64,000 bases of DNA from Microseira sp041929235 (GCF_041929235.1 NZ_JBHFNP010000131.1:121782-185781); one strand, 5' to 3'; counted from the first letter of the stretch, positions 1 to 8,866 are shown. Notes: generated from the sequence alone by a model not told the origin. Translations and numbers: made by a program.

Positions 1-346
1 AAGACTTTATAGATCGCTTTGATGAGGATTGGGTAAAATCGCTGCTTATCGTCTGAATTTCTGTTGTTTCTTGTTCCCGATTCACCAGTTGCTTGATGCC
101 AATTGCTATCGGTAGCAGTCCCAGCAATCCAATCCATTCTCGCGAGACTACCAAACCACCAAAAAACCCTGGTAAGCTGGCAATAACGAGCAAGATAAAA
201 CCCAAGTATTGACCTACAATGATATGTCGGCGACGAAAATTAATATCTATCTGCGAGAAAAATAGCAGCAAGATAATGATGTCGTCGATATTGGTGGCGG
301 TAAAGGCAATTATTGCTTCCGCGATCGCTGTTGCAAGTTGACTCAC
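1..346 (-). CDS. CadD-like cadmium resistance / cation transporter, partial (C-terminus outside window)
   Basis: A reading frame opens at a GTG (344-346) and runs off the left edge, about 115 codons. It starts SQLATAIAEAIIAFTATNID and is strongly hydrophobic, with at least two membrane segments (LGFILLVIASLPGFFGGLVV and WIGLLGLLPIAIGIKQL). The FTATNIDD motif in the first helix and the following FFSQ...RRRHIIVGQYLG pattern match my knowledge of the CadD family (Cd resistance transporter, LysE-like fold). Those proteins are about 200 aa, so roughly half is visible. The role in Cd2+ or other cation efflux is family knowledge only. It lies downstream of, and on the same strand as, the sulfate cluster but is separated by 367 bp of repeats, so co-transcription is doubtful. 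Confidence 0.7.
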   Translation of the reverse strand, partial: MSQLATAIAEAIIAFTATNIDDIIILLLFFSQIDINFRRRHIIVGQYLGFILLVIASLPGFFGGLVVSREWIGLLGLLPIAIGIKQLVNREQETTEIQTISSDFTQSSSKRSIKS

Positions 347-713
347 GCTCGATTACTGGAGAAGATGATTGTAGATCTCAATTTTATTTGAAGAGGACGC
401 TCTGACACTCTGACACAGTGACGCGGGGACACCCCATGGTAGGTGCCAGGGGATTCCAGTAAGTCAGAATTTTCTGATTCTCCACGAATAAATTCGGGGG
501 GGCTGCTAGACCAGGTACTTCGATCAAAAGAAGGGTCGCTCTCCCTTGTCTCCCCTTCTCCCCGTCTGCGCGTCTTCTTGACCTTAACAACTTATATCGT
601 TTCCAGTTGCATCGGAATTACAACCTGTAGGGTCAATTAGCCATTAGCAATTAGCAATTAGCAATTACCAATTACCAACAAAGCTAATCATTCCGATGCA
701 ACCGGATTTGATA
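347..713. repeat. Gene-free stretch: MITE-like element and short tandem repeats
   Basis: No convincing coding sequence. It contains a G/C-rich low-complexity patch (around 415-560) and a probable MITE-like element at about 593-714. That element has ends TTATATCG... and ...GATATTA and internal GTTGCATCGG / CCGATGCAAC arms. Inside is a run of ATTAGCAATT/ATTACCAATT short tandem repeats (about 635-680). The right end of the element abuts the stop codon of the sulfate-binding protein gene (714-716). The same GTTGCATCGG arm recurs at about 51355 and 60855. Confidence 0.55.
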
Positions 714-1841
714 TTACCTTCTATTTAAGGCAGTCTGAATTTGGTCAAATACCGCCCCATCAGCAAAGAATCTTGTTTGCGTTCCATTCCAGCCTCCTAA
801 ACTATCGACGGTAAACAAATTGTTAATCCGGGGAAAGTTTCGGCTAAATTCTGAATCAACCGCCGCGTTAACGGGTCGAAAACCAACCTTAGCAAATTCC
901 CGTTGGGCTTCAGGAGTGTAAAGGTATCTCACAAAAGCTTCTGCGATTCGACGAGTTCCATGTTTGTCTACGTTTTTATCGACCACAGCCACCGGAGTGT
1001 CGATGGAAATGTTTACTGGGGGAATAATGAAGGGTTCTGTTTCACCCTGCTGTCTCGCTAAGAGAATTTCATTTTCATAGTTGATCAGTACATCCCCTTG
1101 ATTTTGCTTGTAGAAAACATCTGAAGCTTCGCGAGCATCCCTGGGAAGAATTGGCACATTTCGATAAACTTGGTTGACAAAGTTACGCGCCGCTTGTTCG
1201 TTTCCTCCGTTTCTCACTACAGAACCCCATAAAGCTAGGAAATTCCAACGAGCCACACCAGAAGTTTTGGGATTAGCTGTAATAACGCTAACGCCATTTC
1301 TGGCTAAATCTGACCAGCCTTGAATTCGTTTCGGATTTCCAGGTCTTGTGACCAAAGCCACAACTGATTTAGCCACAATTGAATTACTTGGAAGTTCTCG
1401 TTCCCAACCCGGTTGAATTAAACCAGCTTGTTGGATGCGATTCGTATCTAAAGCAAGCGCAAGATGTACTATATCTGCTTCCAAACCACTAATAACCGCC
1501 CGAGTTTGAGTCCCAGAACCACCATAGCTTTGGTTGAATTTGACATTCTGACCGTTATTTTCTCGTTTCCACTTTGCCACAAAGTTTGGAATAATCCGGT
1601 CGTAGGCGGCTTTGGTAACTGCAAAAGAAACCAAGGTTAATTCAGCATCTCTGGGTCGCTGCTGGCTTCTGACTGGCTGAGGAACTAACCAAATCAATCC
1701 CAAAGTCACAGCCAAAAATAACGTAAAAATCCTCAACCTAGAAGATTTGATCGACTTTGCTAACTTTTTAGGAAAAGCTGGTAAACCGATGCTTATTTTT
1801 GAGGACAGCCAAGGCGACTTCCTCAAACGACGAAACCACAT
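714..1841 (-). CDS. sbpA: Sulfate ABC transporter periplasmic substrate-binding protein (paralog 1)
   Basis: A 375-aa protein of the sulfate/thiosulfate-binding family (Sbp/CysP). An N-terminal hydrophobic segment (about residues 36-58, LRIFTLFLAVTLGLIWLV) is followed by an RSQQ signal-peptidase I-like site, with no lipobox. Family blocks are clear: LTLVSFAVTKAAYD, QSYGGSGTQTRAV, ADIVHLALALD, NPKTSGVARWNFLALWG, NYENEILLA and a C-terminal YLYTPEAQREFAKVGFRPV. It would capture sulfate in the periplasm for the CysT/CysW permease encoded upstream. It is a clear paralog of the protein at 5141-6232, which has a lipoprotein signal instead. It is the last gene of the minus-strand sulfate cluster. The basic N-terminal extension MWFRRLRKSPWLS could be shorter if a later start is used. 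Confidence 0.92.
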   Translation of the reverse strand: MWFRRLRKSPWLSSKISIGLPAFPKKLAKSIKSSRLRIFTLFLAVTLGLIWLVPQPVRSQQRPRDAELTLVSFAVTKAAYDRIIPNFVAKWKRENNGQNVKFNQSYGGSGTQTRAVISGLEADIVHLALALDTNRIQQAGLIQPGWERELPSNSIVAKSVVALVTRPGNPKRIQGWSDLARNGVSVITANPKTSGVARWNFLALWGSVVRNGGNEQAARNFVNQVYRNVPILPRDAREASDVFYKQNQGDVLINYENEILLARQQGETEPFIIPPVNISIDTPVAVVDKNVDKHGTRRIAEAFVRYLYTPEAQREFAKVGFRPVNAAVDSEFSRNFPRINNLFTVDSLGGWNGTQTRFFADGAVFDQIQTALNRR

Positions 1842-2236
1842 AGATAAAGTTTCCTCCTGTTTGAATCTCCGGTGAAATACTGCGATATTCCCCTTAGTAG
1901 GTAGACATCAAAACTCCCCTTCCTTCTAAAAAAAACAAAGGGCGATCCGAAAAATCCTGGCTTGATAGTCGCGAGATTGACCCATCACCTTTGTTTTTGG
2001 CTCCCCGTGGGTAAGTCCTGGAGGTAAAACATTTGTGTTTATCTATCTACCTACTTGTTAACTTGCACCACAACTAGGACTGGACTCGCTTATGAGTCAG
2101 CCTTGACGTTGCTAATTTATCTTTGACTTTAGCAACGGTTAAAACTGGTGTATGTCATAAACTATACCATAATCATTTTAATCTCGATCGATAAACAGGA
2201 GTTTTATTTTTATCTGCGATTATCTATGAAAAACTA
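1842..2236. other. Intergenic region upstream of sbpA paralog 1
   Basis: No gene seen on either strand. It holds an AT-rich likely promoter region for the minus-strand sbpA copy. It also carries fragments of dispersed repeats, including GGGCGATCCGAAAAATCC (about 1940, related to sequence near 20565) and GGGTAAGTCCTGG (about 2010), one end of the family with CAGGACTTACGC ends. I see no recognisable regulator site. Confidence 0.4.
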
Positions 2237-2572
2237 TCAACAATGCCAGCTATCTCCATCAGGATTCGCCTTCCCGATAACTTTGATATTTAAAGATTGC
2301 AGGTAAGTCAAACCGCTACAAATTTGTGGCTGCGTTCCCCTCAGTTCCAGGTCAAAATATCCCTGCAAACCCGTATTTTGTCCCAGCTTCGCTCCAGTAA
2401 TATTGACGATTAAGCCATGGTCTCTAATCAGCCGGGAAATTACAGGTTCCTGCTGGTAACACGGGGGAATCTCCACCCGCAGGCGAATTTGAGTGACGCT
2501 GCTTTGAGACACTGGCGAAACAACAGTTAGTTTCACTCCAGTTGTCAAGGAACGGTAATTTATTGCTTCCAT
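2237..2572 (-). CDS. NIL-domain small protein (first of two)
   Basis: 111 aa. The core from about residue 25 (RLRVEIPPCYQQEPVISRLI) through VNITGAKLG...GYFDLELRG and LQSLNIKVIG matches the NIL domain, a ferredoxin-like fold best known as the C-terminal regulatory domain of the methionine importer ATPase MetN. Stand-alone NIL proteins near sulfate or methionine transport genes are common in cyanobacteria. Ligand sensing or transporter regulation is inferred from the domain, not shown. It resembles the 92-aa NIL protein at 3028-3306 and shares the order of blocks (PxxYxQ/D-PVISRLI, VNITAA/GxLG, DLELRG). The N-terminal 25 residues are not conserved between the two. Moderate certainty of start (ATG at 2570-2572). 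Confidence 0.8.
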   Translation of the reverse strand: MEAINYRSLTTGVKLTVVSPVSQSSVTQIRLRVEIPPCYQQEPVISRLIRDHGLIVNITGAKLGQNTGLQGYFDLELRGTQPQICSGLTYLQSLNIKVIGKANPDGDSWHC

Positions 2573-3027
2573 TTATTTAATCGATAATTTTCATTTCTGA
2601 CCCAGTAGCTAAGGCAAATTTTGGCTAATCTACTGTATGCTGGTAGGAATACCGTATTATAACTATATAAATGAGATTGCCACAAAAAACCTAAAAATAC
2701 AAGGGGTGAATATACTCAATTTACGGTTTATCTATTGAGATATGGTAGTTTAATAGATTTATATAAATATTGATTACAGGACTTACGCAGCAACACCATA
2801 TGTGGTTTGCGGTGCCGTACTCTGCTGGCTAACGCACCCTACATTTAGATTCTTTGGGTAAGTCTTGGATTAATTTGATAGCAAAATCCCGGTTTCTCTA
2901 AGAAACCGGGATTTTTCAGCGATCAACTTGCGGGCAAAATCCCGGTTTCTCTAAGAAACCGGGATTTTTAAGTTATTAACGGCGATCGCTTAGGCGAACT
3001 TTGCAGAATGGGTATCGTTTAACACTT
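2573..3027. repeat. Intergenic repeats between NIL genes, incl. two copies of the AAAATCCCGGTTTCT palindrome
   Basis: No gene. Two near-identical 34-bp hairpins lie at 2883-2916 and 2936-2969 (AAAATCCCGGTTTCT / AGAAACCGGGATTTTT arms). They are members of the CCGGTTTCT palindrome family scattered over the window. Upstream, 2778-2870 holds a CAGGACTTACGC-type repeat end. Each hairpin is followed by a T-run on the plus strand and preceded by an A-run, so they could also act as bidirectional terminators. Confidence 0.75.
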
Positions 3028-3306
3028 TCACCACCCATCGGTTTCAGTGTCGTTCCAAATTTCCAAATCTAACTCGTTGAGATAGTCCAGACTTCTGCGA
3101 ATATTGGTAATTGTTCCCCGTAATTCTAGATCGAACCAGCCATCGCCATTGGCATTGCCTCCCAGAATTGCGGCGGTAATATTCACCGTCAAGTTGTAGT
3201 CAGATATCAAGCGAGAAATCACCGGATCTTGGTGATATTGCTTGGGAATTCTAATTCTGATTCTTTTCTGCGTCAGTCGATTATCATCCGTTGTAGAAGC
3301 TTGCAT
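3028..3306 (-). CDS. NIL-domain small protein (second of two), coupled to cysW
   Basis: 92 aa, nearly all NIL domain: KRIRIRIPKQYHQDPVISRL, YNLTVNITAAILGGN, GWFDLELRGTITNIRRSLDY, LNELDLEIW. Its ATG (3304-3306) lies 2 bp beyond the cysW stop, and an AGGAGA Shine-Dalgarno sits inside the cysW 3' end, so translational coupling to the permease gene is likely. This placement argues for a role tied to sulfate uptake, for example sensing a sulfur metabolite or modulating the transporter. That is an inference from location and from NIL domains being regulatory in MetN. Paralog of the protein at 2237-2572. Confidence 0.85.
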   Translation of the reverse strand: MQASTTDDNRLTQKRIRIRIPKQYHQDPVISRLISDYNLTVNITAAILGGNANGDGWFDLELRGTITNIRRSLDYLNELDLEIWNDTETDGW

Positions 3307-3308
3307 GT

Positions 3309-4175
3309 CTATTTCTCCTGTTTAATGCGGGTTTTGCGTTCCAAAATTTCTTTCAACACTAGCGTTACTACTGCAAGCAAAGCTAACAAAACAGCAGCCG
3401 AGTAAGCGGCTTCTGTTTCATACTGTTTGTAAGAATCTTCCACGAACAAAGGTAAGCTTTGAGTTTTACCAGCAATGTTGCCAGAAACTACCGAAACCGC
3501 ACCAAATTCACCCATTGCCCTAGCATTAGTTAAAATTAAGCCGTAAAGCAAACCCCAGCGAATATTGGGCAGGGTGACGCGCCAAAATATCTGCCAATCT
3601 TTGGCACCCAAAGTTTTAGCTGCTTCTTCTTGATCGTTGCCGATTTCTTCTAAAACGGGAATCACTTCGCGGGCAACAAATGGCATACTAACAAATGCCG
3701 TTGCTAACACCATTCCTGGAAAGGCAAAGATAACTTTGAGATTGTGTTCCTGTAACCAAGGACCAAACCAACCGTTACTTCCGTAAAGCAACACAATCAT
3801 CAATCCTGCCACTACCGGGGAGATAGAAAAAGGCAAGTCGATAATACTCAAAATTAAAGCACGACCGGGGAATTTATGCCTTGCGATCGCCCACGCCGCA
3901 CACAGTCCAAAAACCGTATTCAGCGGCAGGGCGATCGCAGCTAGCATCACCGTTAGCTTGACTGCGTGGAGAAAGTCGGGTTTGGTTAAGTTAGAGAAAA
4001 ATGGCCCGACTCCCTTTTTAAACGCTTGGTAAAAGACGTTTAAGGCAGGGATGTAGAGAACTAGCGCTAAGTAGGCGATCGCTACCCCAATCAAAACAAT
4101 CGGCACCCAATTTATCTGCTTTCGGGTAGTTCTAGTTTTTAGAGGCAGGTTATTAGATACATCCAAATTAGCCAT
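3309..4175 (-). CDS. cysW: Sulfate ABC transporter permease CysW
   Basis: 288 aa, the usual length for CysW. About six membrane segments are visible, beginning with WVPIVLIGVAIAYLALVLYI (residues 23-42). The inner-membrane-transporter EAA loop that contacts the ATPase is present (EEAAKTLGAKDWQIFWRVTL). MGEFGAVSVVSGNI and SLPLFVEDSYKQY are typical CysW blocks. It forms the translocation channel with CysT. The start ATG (4173-4175) overlaps the cysT reading frame by 8 bp, an arrangement typical of coupled translation. No cysA ATPase gene is in the cluster, so the energising subunit must come from elsewhere. Confidence 0.95.
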   Translation of the reverse strand: MANLDVSNNLPLKTRTTRKQINWVPIVLIGVAIAYLALVLYIPALNVFYQAFKKGVGPFFSNLTKPDFLHAVKLTVMLAAIALPLNTVFGLCAAWAIARHKFPGRALILSIIDLPFSISPVVAGLMIVLLYGSNGWFGPWLQEHNLKVIFAFPGMVLATAFVSMPFVAREVIPVLEEIGNDQEEAAKTLGAKDWQIFWRVTLPNIRWGLLYGLILTNARAMGEFGAVSVVSGNIAGKTQSLPLFVEDSYKQYETEAAYSAAVLLALLAVVTLVLKEILERKTRIKQEK

Positions 4176-5031
4176 AACGTCTTCCCCAAGCTTGTAAGAG
4201 ATTAATTCCTAACAGCATCACCAATGAAATCCCCAACAGTACGATGCCAATTACCGTTGCACCCGCATAGTCATACTGTTCTAATCGCTGGAAAATTAAC
4301 ACCGGCGCAATCAAATCTTTAAACGGAGTATTGGAAGCGATAATCACAGTCGATCCATATTCCCCAACTGCACGGGAGAAACCCAACGCCACCCCGGTTA
4401 AAATCGACGGAAATAGCGGCGGTAAAATCACTCGCCAAAAGGTTTGCCATCCCGAAGCACCCAAACACCAGGCAGCTTCTTCAATGTCTTTTTCCATTTC
4501 TTGCAGTACTGGTTGTACCGTCCGGATGATAAAAGGTAGGGATATAAATATCATCGCTACCCCGACCCCTAACCGGGTAAAAGATATTTTAATTCCCAAG
4601 GGTGCGAACAGCGAACCAATCGGGCCATTATCGCTATAAACTGTTGCCAAGGTTAACCCAGCAACTGCTGTTGGTAATGCAAAGGGTAAATCCACCGAAG
4701 CATCAACAATTCGTTTCAAGGGAAAGTCGTACCGGACTAAAACCCAGGCAATTAAAGTGCCAAAAACTCCATTAATTGCAGCCGCCATTAACGAGGTAGT
4801 AAACGTAACATCGTAAGTAGCGAGTGCAATCGGACTGGTAGCAATTCTCCAAAATTCCGCCGGAGTTTCAGTACTCGCTTTCGCAAACATTGCTACTACG
4901 GGAACCAGCAACATTACCGCGAGGTATCCCAGGGTAATTCGCCAAGTCCAGGGAAGCTGGACTATCGATCGCCATAACCTTTTAACCACTGGCGTTTGAG
5001 AATTTAGTTGCCCTCGAGAAGATACAGCCAT
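4168..5031 (-). CDS. cysT: Sulfate ABC transporter permease CysT (CysU)
   Basis: 287 aa from the ATG at 5029-5031 (MAVSSRGQLNSQTP). An in-frame opening extends to 5112, but its extra 27 residues are encoded by short repeats and are unlikely to be translated. Membrane segments begin at WRITLGYLAVMLLVPVVAMF. The EAA loop reads EEAAWCLGASGWQTFWRVIL. SVDLPFALPTAVAGLTLATV and SRAVGEYGSTVIIASN are CysT hallmarks. It pairs with CysW as the sulfate channel. It overlaps cysW by 8 bp and lies 109 bp downstream of sbpA paralog 2. That gap contains ATTAGCAATT-type repeats rather than a clear terminator, so one operon is plausible. Confidence 0.95.
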   Translation of the reverse strand: MAVSSRGQLNSQTPVVKRLWRSIVQLPWTWRITLGYLAVMLLVPVVAMFAKASTETPAEFWRIATSPIALATYDVTFTTSLMAAAINGVFGTLIAWVLVRYDFPLKRIVDASVDLPFALPTAVAGLTLATVYSDNGPIGSLFAPLGIKISFTRLGVGVAMIFISLPFIIRTVQPVLQEMEKDIEEAAWCLGASGWQTFWRVILPPLFPSILTGVALGFSRAVGEYGSTVIIASNTPFKDLIAPVLIFQRLEQYDYAGATVIGIVLLGISLVMLLGINLLQAWGRRYG

Positions 5032-5140
5032 AAAAATCAGAATGTGTCCGTTTTCAATTTTGTAGGGGCGGATAATACCTGCCCCCACCAGTTGTTTTCT
5101 GCCAATTACCAATTAGCAATTAGCCATTAGCAATTCCCCT

Positions 5141-6232
5141 CTATTTTTTCGCTTGAATTTGGTCAAAAACCGCCCCGTCCTCGAAGAATTTTTTCTGAAT
5201 TTCACCCCAACCGCCGTAATCCTTAACCGTACCTAAAGTTTTGACTTTGGGATATTTGTCGGCAAATTCCTTGGTTTGGGCGACTGTTTGATTTACAGGT
5301 CGGAAACCGACTTTAGCAAACTCCTGTTGCGCTTCTGGAGTATACAGGAATTTGACAAATGCTTCAGCCACTTCTCTATTACCGTGCCGATCTACGTTTT
5401 TGTCTACCACGGCAATTGGATTATCGATCGAGATATTGACATCGGGAATAACATATGATACCTTTTCGCCTTTTTGTTGTGCCAAAATAATCTCGTTTTC
5501 GTAGTTGATCAGCGCGTCTCCCTGACCTTGTTTGAAAAAGGCATCGGTTGCTTCCCGCGCATCTCTGGTTAGAATTGGCACATTTTTATAAACTTTGGTG
5601 ACAAAATCCAAAGCCTTCGCTTCATCTCCGCCTGTTTTAATCGCCGAATTCCACAAGGCTAGGAAATTCCACCGCGCAATGCCCGATGTTTTAGGGTCCG
5701 CAGTAATTAGTTTAATTCCATCTTTTCCCAAATCTGACCAATCTTTAATTGCTTTCGGGTTGCCTTCACGAGTGACTAATGCGGCAACGGATTTGGAAAC
5801 AATGGCGTTGTTAGGAACTTCTTGTTCCCATCCCGGTTGAATTAGTCCGGCTTTTTCGATCTTTTGAGTGTCTAACGCTAGTGCCAAGTGGACAATATCT
5901 GCTTCCAAACCATCAATTACCGCGCGTGTTTGTGAACCAGATCCGCCATAGCTTGTCTGGAAGGTGACGTTTTGGTTATGTTCTTGCTTCCACTTTTCCA
6001 CAAATTTAGGAATAATCGCTTCGTGGGCGGCTTTGGTGACGGCAAACGAAACTAGGGTTACTTCGACATTTTGCTTGTTTTGGGCACCGGGACTGCCAGT
6101 GGTAGAATTGCTTGGACCGCCACTCGAACAGGCAGCGATCGCAACGCTCAAACTCACCCCTACCAAAAATAACGATACGAAACTTTTGATCGAATTCACT
6201 CTCAGCCTACTCAGGCGCTGCCATATGGTCAT
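5141..6232 (-). CDS. sbpA: Sulfate-binding lipoprotein (paralog 2)
   Basis: 363 aa from ATG 6230-6232 (MTIWQRLSRLRVNS). The open frame extends upstream to 6571 but runs through an inverted repeat, so the downstream start is chosen. A lipobox-like end (LSVAIAAC) places the lipidated Cys near residue 35, so this copy would be membrane-tethered. Sbp blocks: VTLVSFAVTKAAHEAI, TSYGGSGSQTRAVIDGLEAD, LITADPKTSGIARWNFLALW, ALINYENEIILAQ, FLYTPEAQQEFAKVGFRPV. It is the first gene of the minus-strand sulfate cluster and therefore probably the main binding protein for the CysTW permease. The second copy (714-1841) may extend substrate range or affinity, which is inference only. Confidence 0.93.
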   Translation of the reverse strand: MTIWQRLSRLRVNSIKSFVSLFLVGVSLSVAIAACSSGGPSNSTTGSPGAQNKQNVEVTLVSFAVTKAAHEAIIPKFVEKWKQEHNQNVTFQTSYGGSGSQTRAVIDGLEADIVHLALALDTQKIEKAGLIQPGWEQEVPNNAIVSKSVAALVTREGNPKAIKDWSDLGKDGIKLITADPKTSGIARWNFLALWNSAIKTGGDEAKALDFVTKVYKNVPILTRDAREATDAFFKQGQGDALINYENEIILAQQKGEKVSYVIPDVNISIDNPIAVVDKNVDRHGNREVAEAFVKFLYTPEAQQEFAKVGFRPVNQTVAQTKEFADKYPKVKTLGTVKDYGGWGEIQKKFFEDGAVFDQIQAKK

Positions 6233-6707
6233 TTTTTTACCCCCGATAACATACGGTAAATTGGTAGGGATACCGTATTTTACAACCTCGTTTATCGATA
6301 TTACCCCCACTGGACACAAAACGCAAGCAAAAACTCCACAATCTCTAGTGAGAAAGTGGAGATTTAAGAAAGATTTTACAAGATTAGGGAGCCTTGACGC
6401 GGAGATGCCCGACTTCACAGGAGAATTCGGGGATCTAGCTTTTGAGCAAAATACGTTGATCGCGGATGGCAAACGATCGAGGTACAGCCTTTTGGCTTTG
6501 TTTGTCAAGCGCGCAGCAAAAATGGCTGCGCGCTTGACAAACAAAGCCGCAGCCATTTTTGCTGCTGGCACACCAAGCGCCGTACCTCATACGGCTGCAA
6601 TCCGCTATAAGAATCCGAGAAACAGGAAGAAAGGTGGAGAGGCGTGTCTATTGACCGCCTCGTAACAACCTTTTAAGCATCCCCTCGTCAAGAGACAGGG
6701 GAGTAAG
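6233..6707. promoter_or_regulatory. Upstream region of the sulfate cluster with a 24-bp perfect inverted repeat
   Basis: No gene. A perfect inverted repeat lies at 6494-6517 / 6525-6548 (arm begins GGCTTTGTTTGTCAAGCG), with a 7-nt loop. A second, competing complementarity pairs 6513-6529 (GCAGCAAAAATGGCTGC) with 6549-6565. Both lie 262-334 nt upstream of the sbpA start on the minus strand, so they could sit in a leader transcript as alternative folds. They could equally be a mobile hairpin. The rest (6233-6490) is the likely promoter zone. Confidence 0.5.
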
Positions 6708-8297
6708 TCAACGCTTTTTCTCCGGCAAGTTGCGCGGCGGTATATCGCGACCTTGGTAAAATTGGCGCACCAGGCGTCCTAAAAACAGCCATCCTGCACC
6801 GCAAGTCAAGGTTAGGAGGGTTAAGAGGGCAACGGTTGGGGTTGCGGTTTCGCCCAGAGAGAGTGCGAGTAGAGGGGTGATGGAGAATGAGATCGCTCCT
6901 AAAATAGCCAAAGCCATCCTCACCCGCTTGATATTCGCTAAAGCTGTCCGACAACTCGCACACTTGCGAGTATGAGAATAATACCGCTCTAACAACTGTT
7001 CGCGGGGCGCAGGTGGAGGCAATATCGACCCTGGAAATGGTTCCGCGTCGTATTGATTCACCCACTGACGCAACTCCATCACGAACCGATCTGCTTTAGT
7101 TGGCAGGTAAAATGCTTTGGCAAAGCGCGAACTACCACCCGCCGCCTCCAGATAGCGTTCTTGAAAGTACAAGAAAATCTGGTCATCTTCCAAAACCGCA
7201 TTCTGTCCGATGTGGGAATACCAACGTGGAGTCAGCTTGATAAACAAAGCAGGCAATTTGCTGGAAAACTTAAACGGAAAGCGCGCAAATACCCGACACT
7301 CCCCCTTGCGAATCGGAGTTGCATACACCACCGTCAAGGTTCTGCCAAACTGCTTCGAGGTCAAATCGTGCCACATCAAACCGGGGGCGACAAACGTCGT
7401 ATCCTGGCGGCCTAGCGTCCCCCGTCGCGGCCCTTGTTCCCAAACCCCTTTAAACCCCTGTCGGTTAGATTCGACTATTTCTAGCTCCACCGGGCTGGCA
7501 TAGGCGCGATTTCCCACACTGCGATGGTGGGTATAAGGAACGTGACTCGCATCTAGGACATTTTCTAACAGCGTCAGGGCATCGTAAGGCAAATCCCGAA
7601 ACGTATTGAGGCAAGTCCACTCAGCGGGAGAATCTTCTAGGGGTTCAACGATGGGAACTTTGGTTTTAGCCGCGTTTTCTGGTTCCCCCGGATAGACAAA
7701 TAATAATCCCTGTCTTTCCACCGTCGGGAACGAAGCAACGCAGGCACGTTTAGAAAGTTCCGCCGTTCCACCTTCAACTTGTTGCGGAATGCGCTGACAT
7801 TCACCGCTGCCAGAAAAAGCCCAACCGTGGTAAGGACATTCTAAATTGCCATCTTCGGCAATTCTGCCCTCGGATAGGGGTGCAAGGCGGTGGGGACATT
7901 TATCCTCAAACGCGCGCCAACAAGAAGCGGTTTTATCCCACCAGATGACAATATCTCTGCCTAGTAGGGTAAAAGGCGAAGGCTTAGATTTATCCAGATC
8001 GTCGATATAGTAGACGGGATACCACGCTTCCTTCCAATCAAAACGAGAAAGGTCGCTGCCACCAGCAGGCATGGTGTCAGTTGAGCTAGATCCCGCCGCT
8101 TGTTTTTCTAGCGTTGTGCTAGTCGTCCAGTCGTTATCTACAGTTGTGTTTTGATACGACAGAGTCTGCTCAATTGTTGTTGGGGTCGTCTCCATACCTG
8201 TGAATGCATTTTGTTTGCTGCTATCTTTATTTTGCTGCATTCTTGGGCGGGCGGCAGATTGAGCCAAAATTTTTATCAGGTCTATACAACCCGACAA
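6708..8297 (-). CDS. Rieske [2Fe-2S] oxygenase of the phaeophorbide a oxygenase / Tic55 type
   Basis: Up to 529 aa. A Rieske centre is formed by CPHRLAPLSEGR (Cys134, His136) and CPYHGWAF (Cys154, His157). The following GDL/PaO-type catalytic region includes LPYDALTLLENVLDASHVPYTHH, with the D-x2-H-x4-H mononuclear iron pattern. Two C-terminal membrane helices (about 462-480 and 487-507) are preceded by a CASC motif (446-449), the CxxC feature of the PaO/PTC52/Tic55 subgroup. Family members act on chlorophyll-related tetrapyrroles at membranes, and the exact substrate here is unknown. The first 80 residues are low-complexity. Likely starts are Met20 (8240) or Met35 (8195) rather than the far upstream one. 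It is monocistronic on the minus strand. Confidence 0.88.
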   Translation of the reverse strand: MSGCIDLIKILAQSAARPRMQQNKDSSKQNAFTGMETTPTTIEQTLSYQNTTVDNDWTTSTTLEKQAAGSSSTDTMPAGGSDLSRFDWKEAWYPVYYIDDLDKSKPSPFTLLGRDIVIWWDKTASCWRAFEDKCPHRLAPLSEGRIAEDGNLECPYHGWAFSGSGECQRIPQQVEGGTAELSKRACVASFPTVERQGLLFVYPGEPENAAKTKVPIVEPLEDSPAEWTCLNTFRDLPYDALTLLENVLDASHVPYTHHRSVGNRAYASPVELEIVESNRQGFKGVWEQGPRRGTLGRQDTTFVAPGLMWHDLTSKQFGRTLTVVYATPIRKGECRVFARFPFKFSSKLPALFIKLTPRWYSHIGQNAVLEDDQIFLYFQERYLEAAGGSSRFAKAFYLPTKADRFVMELRQWVNQYDAEPFPGSILPPPAPREQLLERYYSHTRKCASCRTALANIKRVRMALAILGAISFSITPLLALSLGETATPTVALLTLLTLTCGAGWLFLGRLVRQFYQGRDIPPRNLPEKKR

Positions 8298-8866
8298 AAT
8301 CTTACGATTTGGCTAATAACTCAAGTTGCTAGTTATCTCATGCATAGCAGCTAATGGCGTTCCCAGGCAGAGCCGTGGTCACGAGGCTCATGGCTAATGT
8401 CAGTAAAAATCCTATATTAGCAATTAGCAAGCTTGCAATTAGCACCGCCAAAGTTTATAACTAGCAACTTGCGTTATTATTGACCGATGGCCGAGAAGGA
8501 TTAAAAATGTTTTATATTAAACTATATTTTCCGATGGTGTCGGTTGTCACATTTTTGCGCTTTCCGGTTTAGCTGACTTTGGCAACAAGTATAAGTTCTG
8601 GCCAAACCAGCGAGCGAGCGACAAATTCAAATTCTCATCTAACTTTAATCTATTAATCAGCCTCATCTCATCTGGGTAAATCATTCTATTGATTGAAGGC
8701 AATCAAAACAAACAGTCCTGACGCACGACGAGCTTATCACCAAAGTTTCTTGCTGCTATCTCTAGTTCCAAAGCGACGATTTTTCAGAGAAACTTTGGTG
8801 TTTGCGTCAGGACTGACAAAGCCAAACAATCAATTGATGGGTTTTATCCACTCAGGAGTATTGCAA
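8298..8866. repeat. Intergenic: nested palindromic element and dispersed repeats
   Basis: No gene. 8713-8815 is a nested palindrome of about 103 bp. The outer arms are CAGTCCTGACGCA (8713-8725) and its complement (8803-8815). The inner arms are CACCAAAGTTTCT (8738-8750) and its complement (8788-8800). Also present are ATTAGCAATTAGC short repeats (about 8418-8445) and a GCGTTCCCAGGCAGAGCC repeat (about 8353), a relative of which occurs at about 48512. The promoter of the DUF2808 gene must lie near 8820-8860 or upstream of the element. Confidence 0.6.

Noticed and set aside
5032..5112. Extended N-terminus of CysT
   Set aside because: Encoded partly by short tandem repeats. The ATG at 5031 gives the usual CysT length.
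6233..6571. Extended N-terminus of the second sulfate-binding protein
   Set aside because: Runs through a perfect inverted repeat and would bury the lipoprotein signal that fits the ATG at 6232.
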